The notes beneath the pieces are model-generated. The model searched no databases and had not been told where the DNA came from. It saw only the letters and a list, made by a program, of their open reading frames with translations. The position numbers were made by a program, and so were the translations under genes. Shown here piece by piece: positions 15,149-24,416 of a stretch of DNA of 30,237 bases. Origin of the DNA: Alphaproteobacteria bacterium UBA3650 (GTDB lineage: Bacteria; Pseudomonadota; Alphaproteobacteria; CAAHEQ01; UBA3637); assembly GCA_002373815.1 (NCBI GenBank), contig DFKH01000070.1, positions 1 through 30,237 on the forward strand, read 5' to 3'. How positions within the stretch are numbered: position 1 is the first letter of the stretch; every line of letters starts with the position of its first letter.

Positions 15149-16143
15149 CATATTTATTCTTACTTGGTGGTTTGTTTTTGGGATGGAGCTTCGGACGTAA
15201 TAATTTAAGTAACGTCTTTGGAGCAGCCATTGGAACACGCATGATTGTCTTCAAAACGGCGGCGATTTTAGCGGGGCTGTTTATTTTGTTGGGAGCATTG
15301 CTGTCTAGTTCAGAAACAACAAATGCTGTTTTACAATTAGCAGATATTCCATCGACATTGGACGCCTTTTTAATCTGTACGGCAATCGCATTGACAATTT
15401 TGTTAGCAGGTCGATTTGGTATACCTGTATCCATTGCGCAAAGCTCTGTGGGGGCCTTAATTGGATGGAATATCTTTTTTGAAATCGGCAACAATTGGGC
15501 TGTTGTAAAAGAAATGGGGGCCGCGTGGTTTTATTGTCCTATTGTGGCTGCGTTGTTATCAGCCATTGGATTTTATGGGACTCGTTTTTTATTACAACAT
15601 GTCAAAATTCCATTGCTATATAGGGATGGAATTATTCGCACTCTTTTGACGATATGTGGTGTCTATTCGGCATACTTTTTAGGAGCCAATAATATGCCTG
15701 CGATTGCAGGTCCATATTTGAGTGTGGATGCGTTAAATCCGCATATTGTTATTGTCGGAGTTGGTCTGGCCATTGCCTTGGGGGCTTTGATGGCAGATAG
15801 GCGTGTAATAGAAACAATAAGCTCAGGCTTGTATCCTTTATCACCCATCGAAGCACTAGTTGTTGTGTTGACATGTGGCGTAACACTTTATTGTTTTTCT
15901 GGCGTGGGGCTGCAAAATATTTTAATGGAATATCATTTACCAACTTTTCCTTTAGTGCCAATTCCAACATCGAGTGTTTTAGTTGGAAGCATTGTGGGTA
16001 TTGGGGTTGCGAAAGGCCATTCTGGGATTCATTGGTCGACATTGACGAAAGTTGTGATGTCTTGGATACTTATTCCAATCGTTTCTGGCTTGATTTGTTG
16101 GATAATTTTGGCTATCCTTAATAAAGGGGGCCTCGTATTGTGA
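15145..16143 (+). CDS. PiT-family inorganic phosphate transporter
   Basis: A 332-aa, roughly ten-helix inner-membrane permease, at the short end of the family. The two inverted-repeat signatures are visible near the start (GWSFGRNNLSNVFGAAIGTR) and in the middle (YFLGANNMPAIAGPYL), the positions of the family's GxNDxANxxG motifs. The first repeat has Arg and the second lacks the usual Ala-Asn, so these are diverged forms. PiT proteins import phosphate (or metal-phosphate) with protons or sodium. The start overlaps the DUF47 gene by ATGA and has no ribosome site of its own, so the two are translationally coupled. The next gene overlaps the stop by 4 bases. Confidence 0.85.
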   Translation: MTYLFLLGGLFLGWSFGRNNLSNVFGAAIGTRMIVFKTAAILAGLFILLGALLSSSETTNAVLQLADIPSTLDAFLICTAIALTILLAGRFGIPVSIAQSSVGALIGWNIFFEIGNNWAVVKEMGAAWFYCPIVAALLSAIGFYGTRFLLQHVKIPLLYRDGIIRTLLTICGVYSAYFLGANNMPAIAGPYLSVDALNPHIVIVGVGLAIALGALMADRRVIETISSGLYPLSPIEALVVVLTCGVTLYCFSGVGLQNILMEYHLPTFPLVPIPTSSVLVGSIVGIGVAKGHSGIHWSTLTKVVMSWILIPIVSGLICWIILAILNKGGLVL

Positions 16144-19100
16144 AAAAAAAGATATGGCATTTTTCAAAAAAGACGACTATTTGGCTTTATCGGTTTTTTG
16201 AAGCCTTTGTTGCTTTTTTCTTGGTTGTTTTTTCTTTGGCGTTTTGGAAATTATATACAGAGCCAATGGATGCCAAGTTTATGCTGCCAACACTTGAAAG
16301 ACATTTATTACCCAAAAATTCTGAATACAGTCTGAATGTGGACTCTGCCGAACTAAGTGCCGCATTCAAAGAAGATGGGTTATTTCATTTAGATATGCGA
16401 GGTTTACAATTGATTCGCCCTGATAAAACAGTGGCCATTGATTTGCCCATGGTAAACTTATCCTATGGTTTTTGGCATATTGTAACATTGAATTATATGC
16501 CAAATAAATTGACGATTGATAAACCAGATATTCATTTGGTCATTGATAAAGGGGGACGTTGGCGCTTGGCAAATGATGCGTCAAAGCAAGAAAAAATAAA
16601 GAACACGGAACACTCATTAAATCAAGGGACAATAAGAAAAGTGCTGGCGCATGCACTCTCATTTTATGATATTTCAATCACAGATGGCGTATTGATTGTG
16701 GAAGACTTAGATTTAAAACAAAAGCTGAGTGTGCCACAATTTGAATTAAAATTGCACCGTCGATATGGTGGATTACGGCATGTTGCAAATTTTAAAGCAG
16801 TAGCCCAAATCGATGATCACTTAACTGATATCCAAGCGCATGCAACCTATGGTCGAATTACAAAACAATTAAAACTAGAAGTAGGAATTACTCCCCTCTA
16901 TCTATCCCGTTTTAAGCGTTTTTGGTCATTGTTGGAGGGGATAGATTTTCCTATCTCAGTTTCACTGTCTGCAGATTTCAATTTGCGTAAAAGGTATAAA
17001 CAAATAACAAGATACTTGGAAAAATCAAAATTTCAAGCGAAAGCATTGGAAGGGGGCGTATTAAGATTGCCTAGTCCAATTGCGGCGACCTATGATATAA
17101 AATCTGCAGAAATAAACGGCGCTATTTCAGCTGATTTCAAAACCTTGAAAATAGCAGAATCGAAAGCTACATTAAAAAATGGCACTTCCGCAGATTTAGA
17201 AGTGGTTGTAAAAGGTATCCCTGAATTTATCAAAAAATCAAAGGTAGATGATTTAAAAACGATTTTAACAGCAAAAGTAAAAAATGTTCCTGTGGCAGAT
17301 GTTCCAAAAGTATGGCCCAAAGAACAAGGGACAGACGCACATGAATGGGTTGAAAAACATTTAAGCAAAGGGCGTGTCAAAGAAGCTGATTTTAAATTGA
17401 CTTTTTCTGGTTCGGAGATGACGGATGTTTTTGGTGATATACGTACAGAAGGTGTTTTGGTGGATTATTTACCCCAAATGCCAGCGGTTGAGAATGTCTC
17501 AGCACAAGTCCTTTTGTATCCAAACAAAGTGGAAATTATGGCCGATAAGGGTCATGTCGGAAAAGTAAATCTCATGAACGCAAAATTGTTGTTTGCTCCT
17601 TTAGAGGAAGAGCCAACTTATTTGGATATCGTTTTAGATTTGGATGGTCCTATTTCAGAAATGCTGTGGGCAATTGACAAAAAGCCATTGGAACTGTTAA
17701 ATGCAGTGAAATTTGATTGGAATAAAATAAAAGGGACGGCCGAAACACGCGTACATTTAAATTTCCCACTTGAAGAAAATCGTTTAGTAAAAGATTTGAT
17801 TGTTGATGTAACGGCATCAGGTAGAAATATAGGCGTTTCCTTGGATAATCCCAAAATTGAATTGGAAAATGGCAAGGCAGAATTGTCTGTGGATAGAAAA
17901 GGGTTAAAATTATCTGGAGCGGTGGCTTTTAAAGAGCAACCTCTCTCTTTTGAATGGACAGAAGATTTTACACCTGCCAAAGCGACAACATCCATGTATG
18001 CAGTAGAAGGAATTATAAATACAGCAACATTAAATGAGTTGATTCCAGATGTGGAAAAATATGTATCGGGAATGGTGCCTATTGAAGTTGTTTTGAAACG
18101 ACAAGCACCCGATCGTCTGTGGCAAGGAACAGCAAAACTGGATTTAAAAGATGCACAAACAGTATTACATGCCTTTGCTGTGACAAAGAAAAAGGGAGAT
18201 TCTGCTTTATTAGAACTAGAGATACATAAAGCGAATGAGACCTTTGAATCTGGTCAAGGAACTTTTAATTTGATTGGCTTTATAAAAGAAAAAAACATGC
18301 TGGTAAAAGGAGCTGTTGAATGGGGAAAAGAATGGTCCTTATCATTGGATGAAGTGAATATGCCTCAAAATTTCTTGAGTGGAAAAATTGAGCAAAAAGA
18401 GGATACGTTGTCGCTAACGATTAAAGGTGAAAGTTGGAATTTATCTGAACTAAAGAATATGCCCATTTTACAAAAAGAGGCTGATCCACAAAAAAAACGA
18501 ACAATTTTGCCCCCTAATATCAAGTTTGAAAATACATTGACTAAACTTATTTTAAACCCAGGGAAACCATTGCAAAATGTGATTTTAAATGGAGAACGTA
18601 AAAACAACATTTGGAAATATTTCCAAGCTGAAGCAATCGCCAAAGATCCCTTTGTCATTGTGTATAATCCAGAAAAAAAGGTCTTTTCTGGTGAATTTGA
18701 AGATTTAGGTGCACTGTTGGTGTATTTGGGGGTATCTGATCGTTTTTCCGGTGGAAAACTAAGGATGATTTCCAAACAAGAAGAGAATGGTTTAATCAAG
18801 GGAAAAATTAAGATTTTTGATACAGAATTGAATGAGACAGGTTTTATGTTACAGGCCGTTTCTATCTTGGGAATTGTAGATGCAATACGTGGAAAAAATA
18901 TTGTTTTCAATGATATTCAGATTCCTTTTGAATTCATCCCAGAAGGGGAGTTTAACTTATCGGATGCTTATGCGGCTAGCTCAAATATCGGCGTGACCTT
19001 TAAAGGGACGATTAATTTGGATGCTCTTGACTTAGAGGGGGCTGTGATCCCAGCTTATGTAGTGAACAGTTTGCCAGGGAAGATTCCATTGATTGGCGCA

Positions 19101-19232
19101 TTATTTCGAGAAGGCGATGGAGGAGGTTTGATTGGTGTGAAGTACAGTGTGAAAGGTCGTCCTACGAAGCCAGAAGTGGAATTCCATCCTTTGTCAAGTA
19201 TGGCTCCTGGCGCATTGGGATACATTTTTTAA
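16140..19232 (+). CDS. AsmA/YhdP-like (DUF3971) envelope protein
   Basis: A 1030-aa protein with a short basic start, one membrane anchor (about 13-37) and a long periplasmic beta-rich region. The C-terminal part, with GVTFKGTINLDALDLEG, PLIGALFREGDGGGLIGVKY and the last HPLSSMAPGALGYIF, matches the typical end of YhdP/AsmA-like proteins (PxLSxLAPGxLxxxF). These belong to the AsmA clan of repeating-beta-groove proteins, several of which carry phospholipids between inner and outer membrane. The start is GTG 16140, overlapping the PiT stop (GTGA), with AAAGGGGG 9 bases upstream. No odd composition or break is seen. The exact lipid cargo cannot be told from sequence. Confidence 0.85.
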   Translation: MKKKIWHFSKKTTIWLYRFFEAFVAFFLVVFSLAFWKLYTEPMDAKFMLPTLERHLLPKNSEYSLNVDSAELSAAFKEDGLFHLDMRGLQLIRPDKTVAIDLPMVNLSYGFWHIVTLNYMPNKLTIDKPDIHLVIDKGGRWRLANDASKQEKIKNTEHSLNQGTIRKVLAHALSFYDISITDGVLIVEDLDLKQKLSVPQFELKLHRRYGGLRHVANFKAVAQIDDHLTDIQAHATYGRITKQLKLEVGITPLYLSRFKRFWSLLEGIDFPISVSLSADFNLRKRYKQITRYLEKSKFQAKALEGGVLRLPSPIAATYDIKSAEINGAISADFKTLKIAESKATLKNGTSADLEVVVKGIPEFIKKSKVDDLKTILTAKVKNVPVADVPKVWPKEQGTDAHEWVEKHLSKGRVKEADFKLTFSGSEMTDVFGDIRTEGVLVDYLPQMPAVENVSAQVLLYPNKVEIMADKGHVGKVNLMNAKLLFAPLEEEPTYLDIVLDLDGPISEMLWAIDKKPLELLNAVKFDWNKIKGTAETRVHLNFPLEENRLVKDLIVDVTASGRNIGVSLDNPKIELENGKAELSVDRKGLKLSGAVAFKEQPLSFEWTEDFTPAKATTSMYAVEGIINTATLNELIPDVEKYVSGMVPIEVVLKRQAPDRLWQGTAKLDLKDAQTVLHAFAVTKKKGDSALLELEIHKANETFESGQGTFNLIGFIKEKNMLVKGAVEWGKEWSLSLDEVNMPQNFLSGKIEQKEDTLSLTIKGESWNLSELKNMPILQKEADPQKKRTILPPNIKFENTLTKLILNPGKPLQNVILNGERKNNIWKYFQAEAIAKDPFVIVYNPEKKVFSGEFEDLGALLVYLGVSDRFSGGKLRMISKQEENGLIKGKIKIFDTELNETGFMLQAVSILGIVDAIRGKNIVFNDIQIPFEFIPEGEFNLSDAYAASSNIGVTFKGTINLDALDLEGAVIPAYVVNSLPGKIPLIGALFREGDGGGLIGVKYSVKGRPTKPEVEFHPLSSMAPGALGYIF

Positions 19233-19247
19233 TCAAGGAGTTTTAAA

Positions 19248-20438
19248 ATGAATATAAAAAAAATATGTAAAGATGTGATTTGGGTCGGGGCGGATGATCG
19301 GCGTTTAAGCTTATTTGAGAATATTTATCCATTACCAAAAGGAGTATCATATAACAGTTATTTAATTTTAGACACCAAAACAGTTTTAATGGATGCAGCA
19401 GATGCTTCTGTTGCAGATGTCTTTTTTGAAAATGTTGAAAGTGCTTTAAATGGGCGCAAGTTGGATTATGTTGTGGTACAACACATGGAACCAGACCATT
19501 CCGCCACATTGGGAACACTGCTTCAAAAATATCCAGAAGTTACTGTTGTTTGTAATGCTAAAACAAAAACAATGATTCATCAGTTTTTTGGGGATACCGT
19601 AACGATCTCGCCAATGATCGTAAAGGAAGGAGATGTTTTGCAAACAGGCAATCATGCATTGCAATTTATGATGGCACCAATGGTGCATTGGCCAGAGGTG
19701 ATGATGACATATGACCGAAGCAATAAAATCTTATTTTCAGCAGATGCATTTGGATCATTTGGAACGTTAGATGGTGCTATTTTTGCAGACGAAGTGAATT
19801 TTGAAGAACTATATTTAGACGAGGCAAGACGTTATTACGCCAATATTGTGGGAAAATATGGGGCCCCTGTCCAAGCGGTATTAAAAAAGACTGCTGGATT
19901 AGATATTCAAATGATTTGTCCGTTACATGGGCTTGTATGGCGCAAGAATTTAGAATTTTTGCTGGATAAATATCAACATTGGTCCACATATCAACCAGAA
20001 GAACGTGCTGTGGTAGTAGCTTATGCATCTATGTATGGAAATACGGCTCAAGTTGCTGAAAAAATGGCTGAGAAAATGGACGCAAAAGGGTGGCCTGTGC
20101 GTGTTTATGACTTATCTAAAACAGGGCGTGATTTTGTGTTGGGCGAAGTATTTCGAGCCTCACATTTGGTATTGGCATCGGCCACGCATGATGGTGGCTT
20201 ATTTGAACCAATGGAATATTTGTTGCGAGAAATGGTTTCTCATGGCTTGCAGGATCGTAAGGTAGCCTTGATTGAAAATGGATCGTGGGCCCCAATGGCA
20301 GCAAAGCAGATGCAAACATTATTAAACACAATGAAAGGAATTCAAATCGCTGAACCTGTGATAAGTGTTAAATCTGCATTGAATCCAGCACAAGAGCCAG
20401 AATTGGATAAACTCATTGAAAATTTTTCACTTTTATAA
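19248..20438 (+). CDS. A-type flavodiiron protein (oxygen or nitric oxide reductase)
   Basis: Cytosolic enzyme that reduces O2 to water or NO to N2O, protecting anaerobes. The 396-aa protein has the two standard parts. The metallo-beta-lactamase-like domain carries all diiron ligands: His79, Glu81, Asp83, His84 (HMEPDH), His147, Asp166 and His227 (CPLHG). The flavodoxin domain starts near 254 and holds the FMN loop SMYGNTA. There is no fused rubredoxin, so an external donor is needed; none is encoded nearby. Sequence alone does not decide between O2 and NO. The start has AAGGAG, 15 bases after the AsmA-like gene, making it the last gene of the mrcA operon. No clear hairpin terminator is seen after it. 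Confidence 0.93.
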   Translation: MNIKKICKDVIWVGADDRRLSLFENIYPLPKGVSYNSYLILDTKTVLMDAADASVADVFFENVESALNGRKLDYVVVQHMEPDHSATLGTLLQKYPEVTVVCNAKTKTMIHQFFGDTVTISPMIVKEGDVLQTGNHALQFMMAPMVHWPEVMMTYDRSNKILFSADAFGSFGTLDGAIFADEVNFEELYLDEARRYYANIVGKYGAPVQAVLKKTAGLDIQMICPLHGLVWRKNLEFLLDKYQHWSTYQPEERAVVVAYASMYGNTAQVAEKMAEKMDAKGWPVRVYDLSKTGRDFVLGEVFRASHLVLASATHDGGLFEPMEYLLREMVSHGLQDRKVALIENGSWAPMAAKQMQTLLNTMKGIQIAEPVISVKSALNPAQEPELDKLIENFSLL

Positions 20439-20464
20439 GATAAGGACAAATAAAAAGAAAATAA

Positions 20465-20493
20465 TTGACAAATAGTTAAAAAAGTGTTAAAAT
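20465..20493 (+). promoter_or_regulatory. promoter of the coiled-coil protein gene
   Basis: TTGACA (20465-20470), a 17-base spacer and TAAAAT (20488-20493), near-consensus. The expected start is near 20500, with the ribosome site AAAGGG at 20511-20516. Confidence 0.75.
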
Positions 20494-20522
20494 ATATCCC
20501 TGTTCTATTGAAAGGGAAAAAC

Positions 20523-21986
20523 ATGAATTTCACAACTTTTGTAACAAATATAAAGAATTATTTTACGCGTCAAAAAACTTATAACCCAGAAACAAAACAT
20601 ACAATTGAAAAATGGATGGGGCATAAAAAGGTATATGATTTAACAGGAAATATTTTATCCGATAGTTATGAAAATGGAAGAGAAAAAATCAAAATTAGCT
20701 ATTACCCAGGAACAGATCCTCGTCACGCACGCAAACGCGTTATGAAGATTATCCATCATGCAAAAAAAACTACGGATTTCCATGAGGAGTGGTATCTATT
20801 GGGCGGTGAAAAATATGCCGTTGTTCGTGGCAAAACAGATAGCCCTACATTATCCCAGACACCTGTGTATCTTTATTTGCAAGGTGATTATATATACTCA
20901 TATGATATTTTGCAAAATTTGCGAAAACAAATGTTTCATGAAATGCAAAAAGGGGTCTTTGCTGTTGATTTAAAAAAGATTGCCTCTGATTATTCTGAAG
21001 AATTAGACAGAATTTCAATAAGCTATCCTGCCCGTAAGAAATATGAAAAACCTGTTCAATATTTTAGTGAACCTAGCGTTGAAAATGAACATCCTAGTGA
21101 ACCTAGCGTTGAAAATGAACCTTCGAAAACTGTTCAAGAGTTACCAAAGATTTCAGAAGTAAAACCTGTTATGGAAGAAAAACCTCAGGTGAAGCCGCAA
21201 GTAAATACCTCAGAAAATATCGTTCCACAAAAGCCACAAGTCTTTTTTGTGGAAGCGGAAGTGGAAAAAACACCAGAAGAATTAAAACAGGACCGTTGGG
21301 AAACTCAATTATTGCAACGCATGGAAAAACATGATGCTTTGTTGGCTCAAAAGGCAAAAGTTGAAGCTTCTGTTCGTATGAAACCAGAGCGTAAAGCGGA
21401 ACGTTTAGCCTCTTTAGAAAGACGTATTCGTCAAAATGAAAAAGCTCAGGCAATTTTGAATCGTAAATTGACCATTTTAGCCACAACGAAAAATCGTGAT
21501 GAGTGGAAAAAAATTAAACAAGAAGAACGTCAAGATTATGTTGATATGAGTGCAGAACATAAGCAGGAACGAACAAAAATAGCAGGCCTCTCAGAAAATG
21601 CTTCTGTAGAAGAAAAATCACGTGAGCGCTTGGAATTAAAACAAGTGAAACAATTAAAAAAAGAATCATATGATGGGTATCGTTTCGCAACAAAAGTCGT
21701 TCGCATGAACAATATCACGTTAAGAAAATTGCGTGATACGAAACGTCAAAATACAATTTTTGAACTGTCATATATTGTTCGTGAAAAAATGGCTTTGGAA
21801 AAAGCATTAAAAACAGAGAAAGATATGTTTAATCTTTTCAAAATACAAGAAAGATTAAATGAATTAAGTCGTCAGAAAATTGCCTTAATCAGAGGTTATC
21901 AAGCGACAAGGAAACCTTCAAAAACGGCAAAAGTTGGTTTGGTGCAACCAATGTTACCAGGCATGTCAGACCAATTGTCTAAATAA
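20523..21986 (+). CDS. unrecognised protein with basic coiled-coil C-terminal half
   Basis: I do not recognise this 487-aa protein. The ATG at 20523, 6 bases after AAAGGG, is preferred to upstream TTG codons that lie before the expected transcript start. Three parts are visible: a mixed alpha/beta N-terminal domain (about 1-170) rich in Tyr and Lys, with short hydrophobic runs such as PVYLYLQGDYIYSYDIL; a Pro/Glu/Val-rich linker (175-250) that holds a tandem duplication of SEPSVENE; and a long highly charged helical region (about 255-470), probably coiled coil, with many Arg/Lys/Glu/Gln. No signal peptide or membrane helix is seen, so it is probably cytosolic. It is a single-gene unit with a strong promoter and terminator. 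The length and linker repeats suggest a scaffold or nucleic-acid-associated role, which is speculation. Confidence 0.85.
   Translation: MNFTTFVTNIKNYFTRQKTYNPETKHTIEKWMGHKKVYDLTGNILSDSYENGREKIKISYYPGTDPRHARKRVMKIIHHAKKTTDFHEEWYLLGGEKYAVVRGKTDSPTLSQTPVYLYLQGDYIYSYDILQNLRKQMFHEMQKGVFAVDLKKIASDYSEELDRISISYPARKKYEKPVQYFSEPSVENEHPSEPSVENEPSKTVQELPKISEVKPVMEEKPQVKPQVNTSENIVPQKPQVFFVEAEVEKTPEELKQDRWETQLLQRMEKHDALLAQKAKVEASVRMKPERKAERLASLERRIRQNEKAQAILNRKLTILATTKNRDEWKKIKQEERQDYVDMSAEHKQERTKIAGLSENASVEEKSRERLELKQVKQLKKESYDGYRFATKVVRMNNITLRKLRDTKRQNTIFELSYIVREKMALEKALKTEKDMFNLFKIQERLNELSRQKIALIRGYQATRKPSKTAKVGLVQPMLPGMSDQLSK
21066..21125 (+). repeat. two-copy 30-bp tandem repeat within the coiled-coil protein gene
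   Basis: Two copies of a 30-base unit, the first 25 bases identical and starting at 21066 and 21096. In frame they encode SEPSVENE twice in the Pro/Glu linker. The perfect identity at third codon positions points to a recent duplication. Confidence 0.9.
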
Positions 21987-22003
21987 TAAAGACGAAAATA
22001 TTA

Positions 22004-22031
22004 AAAAGCCTCCATACTATTGGGGGCTTTT
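22004..22031 (+). terminator. rho-independent terminator
   Basis: Stem AAAAGCCTCC/GGGGGCTTTT (10 bp with one G-U) and an 8-base loop, 18 bases after the stop of the coiled-coil protein gene. Confidence 0.85.
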
Positions 22032-22125
22032 AGTATGCATGGTTGGTGGAAAAATCACCCTATAGTTGGTACCTGAATTCTATAGTCTTGCATCTAGTCT
22101 GCGAAAATAAATTTAAAGACCGGTA

Positions 22126-22151
22126 CATAAAAGAATATGTTTTTTGTTGAC
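22126..22151 (+). promoter_or_regulatory. upstream element of eptA, copy 1 of a shared 26-bp motif
   Basis: CATAAA, four variable bases, then TATGTTTTTTGTTGAC. The same element, 22 of 26 bases identical, stands before the membrane gene at 24484 (24417-24442). CATA-N6-TATG is an inverted repeat just ahead of the -35, suited to a dimeric regulator. Confidence 0.6.
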
Positions 22152-22175
22152 ATTAATCGGAAAAATTTTTAAAAT
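22147..22175 (+). promoter_or_regulatory. promoter of eptA-dgkA
   Basis: TTGACA (22147-22152), a 17-base spacer and TAAAAT (22170-22175). The rest of the gap 22032-22221 holds no gene I can support; it contains two CTATAG hexamers about 20 bases apart. Confidence 0.7.
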
Positions 22176-22221
22176 TGCGAATATCAAATCTGAAAGATAA
22201 GTTGTTTTGAGAGATAATAAA

Positions 22222-23835
22222 ATGAAATTATTAAATAATTTAAGTATATCCAGTACAAAGTTTATATTCTTTTTATCTCTTTATTTAAGTATTGTCTTAA
22301 ATATGGCTTTTTTTCGGACACTATTTGTGAATTTTGAGCTGTCTGATACAAGCCATTTTTTATGCCTATTTTTCTTATGCTTTATGGTTCCTTTGCCAAT
22401 ATATATGCTATTAAACGTTATATTGGTGAAACACACTATAAAACTTTTAAGTTGCTTGATTTTACTTATTTCTAGCGGTACGAATTACATCATGTTCACA
22501 ATGGGAGTCCATTTGAATTACCATATGATGAAAAATGTTTTTGAAACAAATATGAGAGAAGGGATGGAATTGATTTCACTGCCTCTTATATTGTGTATAT
22601 TTATTTTTGGTGTTATGCCATCAATTTTGGTCTGCAAAACAAAAATCCAGTTTTCCTCGCTAAAAAAAGAATTTATTAAACGCTCTTGCTTGATTGGTAT
22701 TTCCGTTGTTTTAATGGGCGTATATATGTTGTTTTTTGGTAAGTTTGCTATTCCATTTGCCCGAAATCATCGCGAAATAAAATCACAATACAATACATTG
22801 AACTACATGATGAATACGATAAAATATGTTGCAAAATCAATAAAATCTCCTAAAAAATTTGTTGTTTTGGATGAAAATCCTGTGTCGAACATATCAAATA
22901 AAAATGTTCACGTGTTCGTCTTAGTAATAGGCGAGACTGCTCGTGCTAAAAATTTTTCTCTATATGGATATGAAAAGGAAACGAATCCTTTAATGAAAAA
23001 AGAAAAGAATTTGCTTGCAATTCCGAATGCAATGTCATGTGGAACCGCTACAGCCTTGTCTGTTCCATGTATGTTTTCAACAAAGAATCGATCAAATTTT
23101 GATACAGATGATGCGAAATATGAGGAAAATTTATTGGATATTGTCAAGAAAGCTGGATGGGATATTATTTGGTTTGAAAATGATGATGGATGTAAAAATG
23201 TTTGTGATAGAGTGGAACACCACAACATTGTTAAATTGAATAAATCTAAAGATTGTTTCGGTGATTATTGTCACGATAAGGCGTTGTTGCCTTATTTAGA
23301 TGAAACATTGAAAAAGATCACTAAAAACACAGTGATTGTTTTACATACAATGGGATCACATGGTCCAGCCTACTACAAAAGATATCCACAAGAGTTTGAA
23401 CATTTTAAACCTGCATGTAAGACGGCAAATCTTCAAAATTGTACAAATGAAGAATTGGTAAATGCCTATGATAACACCATATTATATACGGATTATATAA
23501 TTTCAAAGATTATTGATTCTTTAAAATCATATAAAAAATATGAAACAAGTATGATGTATGTTTCGGATCACGGTGAAAGTTTAGGAGAAAGTGGGTTGTT
23601 CTTGCATGGGATGCCTTATAAAATAGCACCAGAAGAACAGAAAAAAGTGCCATTTATTATGTGGTTTTCTGATAACATATTGAAAAGTATGCATATCAAT
23701 TTTGAGTGTCTCAAAAATAAAGTATTTGAACAAGCATCACATGACAATTTATTTCACACAGTGCTTGGTGTGACAGAAACAAAAAGCAAGCTTTACAATC
23801 AGACACTCGATTTAATTTCTTATTGTAAACAATAG
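22222..23835 (+). CDS. eptA: lipid A phosphoethanolamine transferase
   Basis: Moves phosphoethanolamine from phosphatidylethanolamine to lipid A in the outer face of the inner membrane, lowering the negative charge that attracts cationic peptides and polymyxin. The 537-aa protein (ATG 22222; weak GAGA ribosome site) has about five membrane helices in residues 10-185 and a periplasmic sulfatase-fold domain. Catalytic parts seen: Glu238 in VIGETARAKNFSLYGY, the nucleophile Thr275 in SCGTATALSVPCMFS, Asp449-His450 in YVSDHGESLGE, and His462 in LHGMPY. Cys pairs typical of the periplasmic domain are present. dgkA follows after 33 bases and would recycle the diacylglycerol left by this reaction. 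The lipid acceptor cannot be proved by sequence, so other EptB/EptC-type acceptors remain possible. Confidence 0.9.
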   Translation: MKLLNNLSISSTKFIFFLSLYLSIVLNMAFFRTLFVNFELSDTSHFLCLFFLCFMVPLPIYMLLNVILVKHTIKLLSCLILLISSGTNYIMFTMGVHLNYHMMKNVFETNMREGMELISLPLILCIFIFGVMPSILVCKTKIQFSSLKKEFIKRSCLIGISVVLMGVYMLFFGKFAIPFARNHREIKSQYNTLNYMMNTIKYVAKSIKSPKKFVVLDENPVSNISNKNVHVFVLVIGETARAKNFSLYGYEKETNPLMKKEKNLLAIPNAMSCGTATALSVPCMFSTKNRSNFDTDDAKYEENLLDIVKKAGWDIIWFENDDGCKNVCDRVEHHNIVKLNKSKDCFGDYCHDKALLPYLDETLKKITKNTVIVLHTMGSHGPAYYKRYPQEFEHFKPACKTANLQNCTNEELVNAYDNTILYTDYIISKIIDSLKSYKKYETSMMYVSDHGESLGESGLFLHGMPYKIAPEEQKKVPFIMWFSDNILKSMHINFECLKNKVFEQASHDNLFHTVLGVTETKSKLYNQTLDLISYCKQ

Positions 23836-23868
23836 ATGTGTTTGATGGTAACATAAAAAGGAGAAACA

Positions 23869-24234
23869 ATGAAACATGAATATACAGGTATAAAAAGAAT
23901 TTTGTCGGCATTTAAAAATTCTTGGGACGGATTTCTTTTTGCCTTTCATGAAGAGGAAGCATTTCGTCAGGATATAATGATTTGTACTCTATTGTTGATT
24001 ATTTCATTTTTTATGCCAGTTTCTGGATCAGAATATCTTTGGTTGATATTTTCATTGGTTTTTGTCTTGTTTGCAGAACTGACAAATTCCGCAATAGAAA
24101 CATGTATTGATCGAATTTCTCTCGATCGACATGAATTGTCCAAAGCCGCAAAGGATATAGGAAGCTTGCTTGTATTTTTATCATTTGTGAACCTCATCGC
24201 TTGCTGGGCAATCGTGTGTTGGAACTGTCTATAA
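23869..24234 (+). CDS. dgkA: diacylglycerol kinase
   Basis: Small inner-membrane kinase that turns diacylglycerol into phosphatidic acid for re-use in phospholipid synthesis. The 121-aa length is typical. An N-terminal amphipathic part with FAFHEEEAFRQD is followed by three membrane helices and the family signature AELTNSAIETCIDRIS around the catalytic and metal-binding Glu residues. AAKDIGSLLVFLS, which begins the third helix, is also typical. The ribosome site AAAAGGAG precedes the ATG. It is 33 bases after eptA and is presumably co-transcribed; the pairing makes sense because phosphoethanolamine transfer releases diacylglycerol. It converges with the tRNA-Gly gene on the opposite strand. 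Confidence 0.96.
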   Translation: MKHEYTGIKRILSAFKNSWDGFLFAFHEEEAFRQDIMICTLLLIISFFMPVSGSEYLWLIFSLVFVLFAELTNSAIETCIDRISLDRHELSKAAKDIGSLLVFLSFVNLIACWAIVCWNCL

Positions 24235-24283
24235 AAAAATATCCACAAGTTGACGTGTAATTAGGACGAATTTGTAAGAGGAT

Positions 24284-24357
24284 TGGAGCGGATGAAGGGA
24301 ATCGAACCCTCGTATTCAGCTTGGGAAGCTGCTGTACTACCATTGTACTACATCCGC
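24284..24357 (-). tRNA. tRNA-Gly (anticodon CCC)
   Basis: A 74-nt cloverleaf on the minus strand. The acceptor stem is GCGGATG/CATCCGC, the D arm GTAC/GTAC, the anticodon loop TTCCCAA (anticodon CCC at 24323-24325), and the T arm GAGGG-TTCGATT-CCCTT. The 3' CCA is encoded. It closely resembles E. coli glyU. One oddity is a G-A mismatch at the first pair (27-43) of the anticodon stem. Confidence 0.95.
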
Positions 24358-24368
24358 AAAACATAACC

Positions 24369-24397
24369 ATTGTAATGATTCTGTGATTAAAAGTCAA
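24369..24397 (-). promoter_or_regulatory. promoter of tRNA-Gly
   Basis: On the minus strand TTGACT (24392-24397), a 17-base spacer and TACAAT (24369-24374), 11 bases before the mature 5' end. Confidence 0.75.
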
Positions 24398-24416
24398 GAT
24401 TTTTATAAGCCGAACG

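Noticed and set aside
22032..22125. A small gene or RNA in the gap before eptA
   Set aside because: No ribosome site with a sensible frame and no stable hairpin plus T-run beyond the terminator at 22004-22031.
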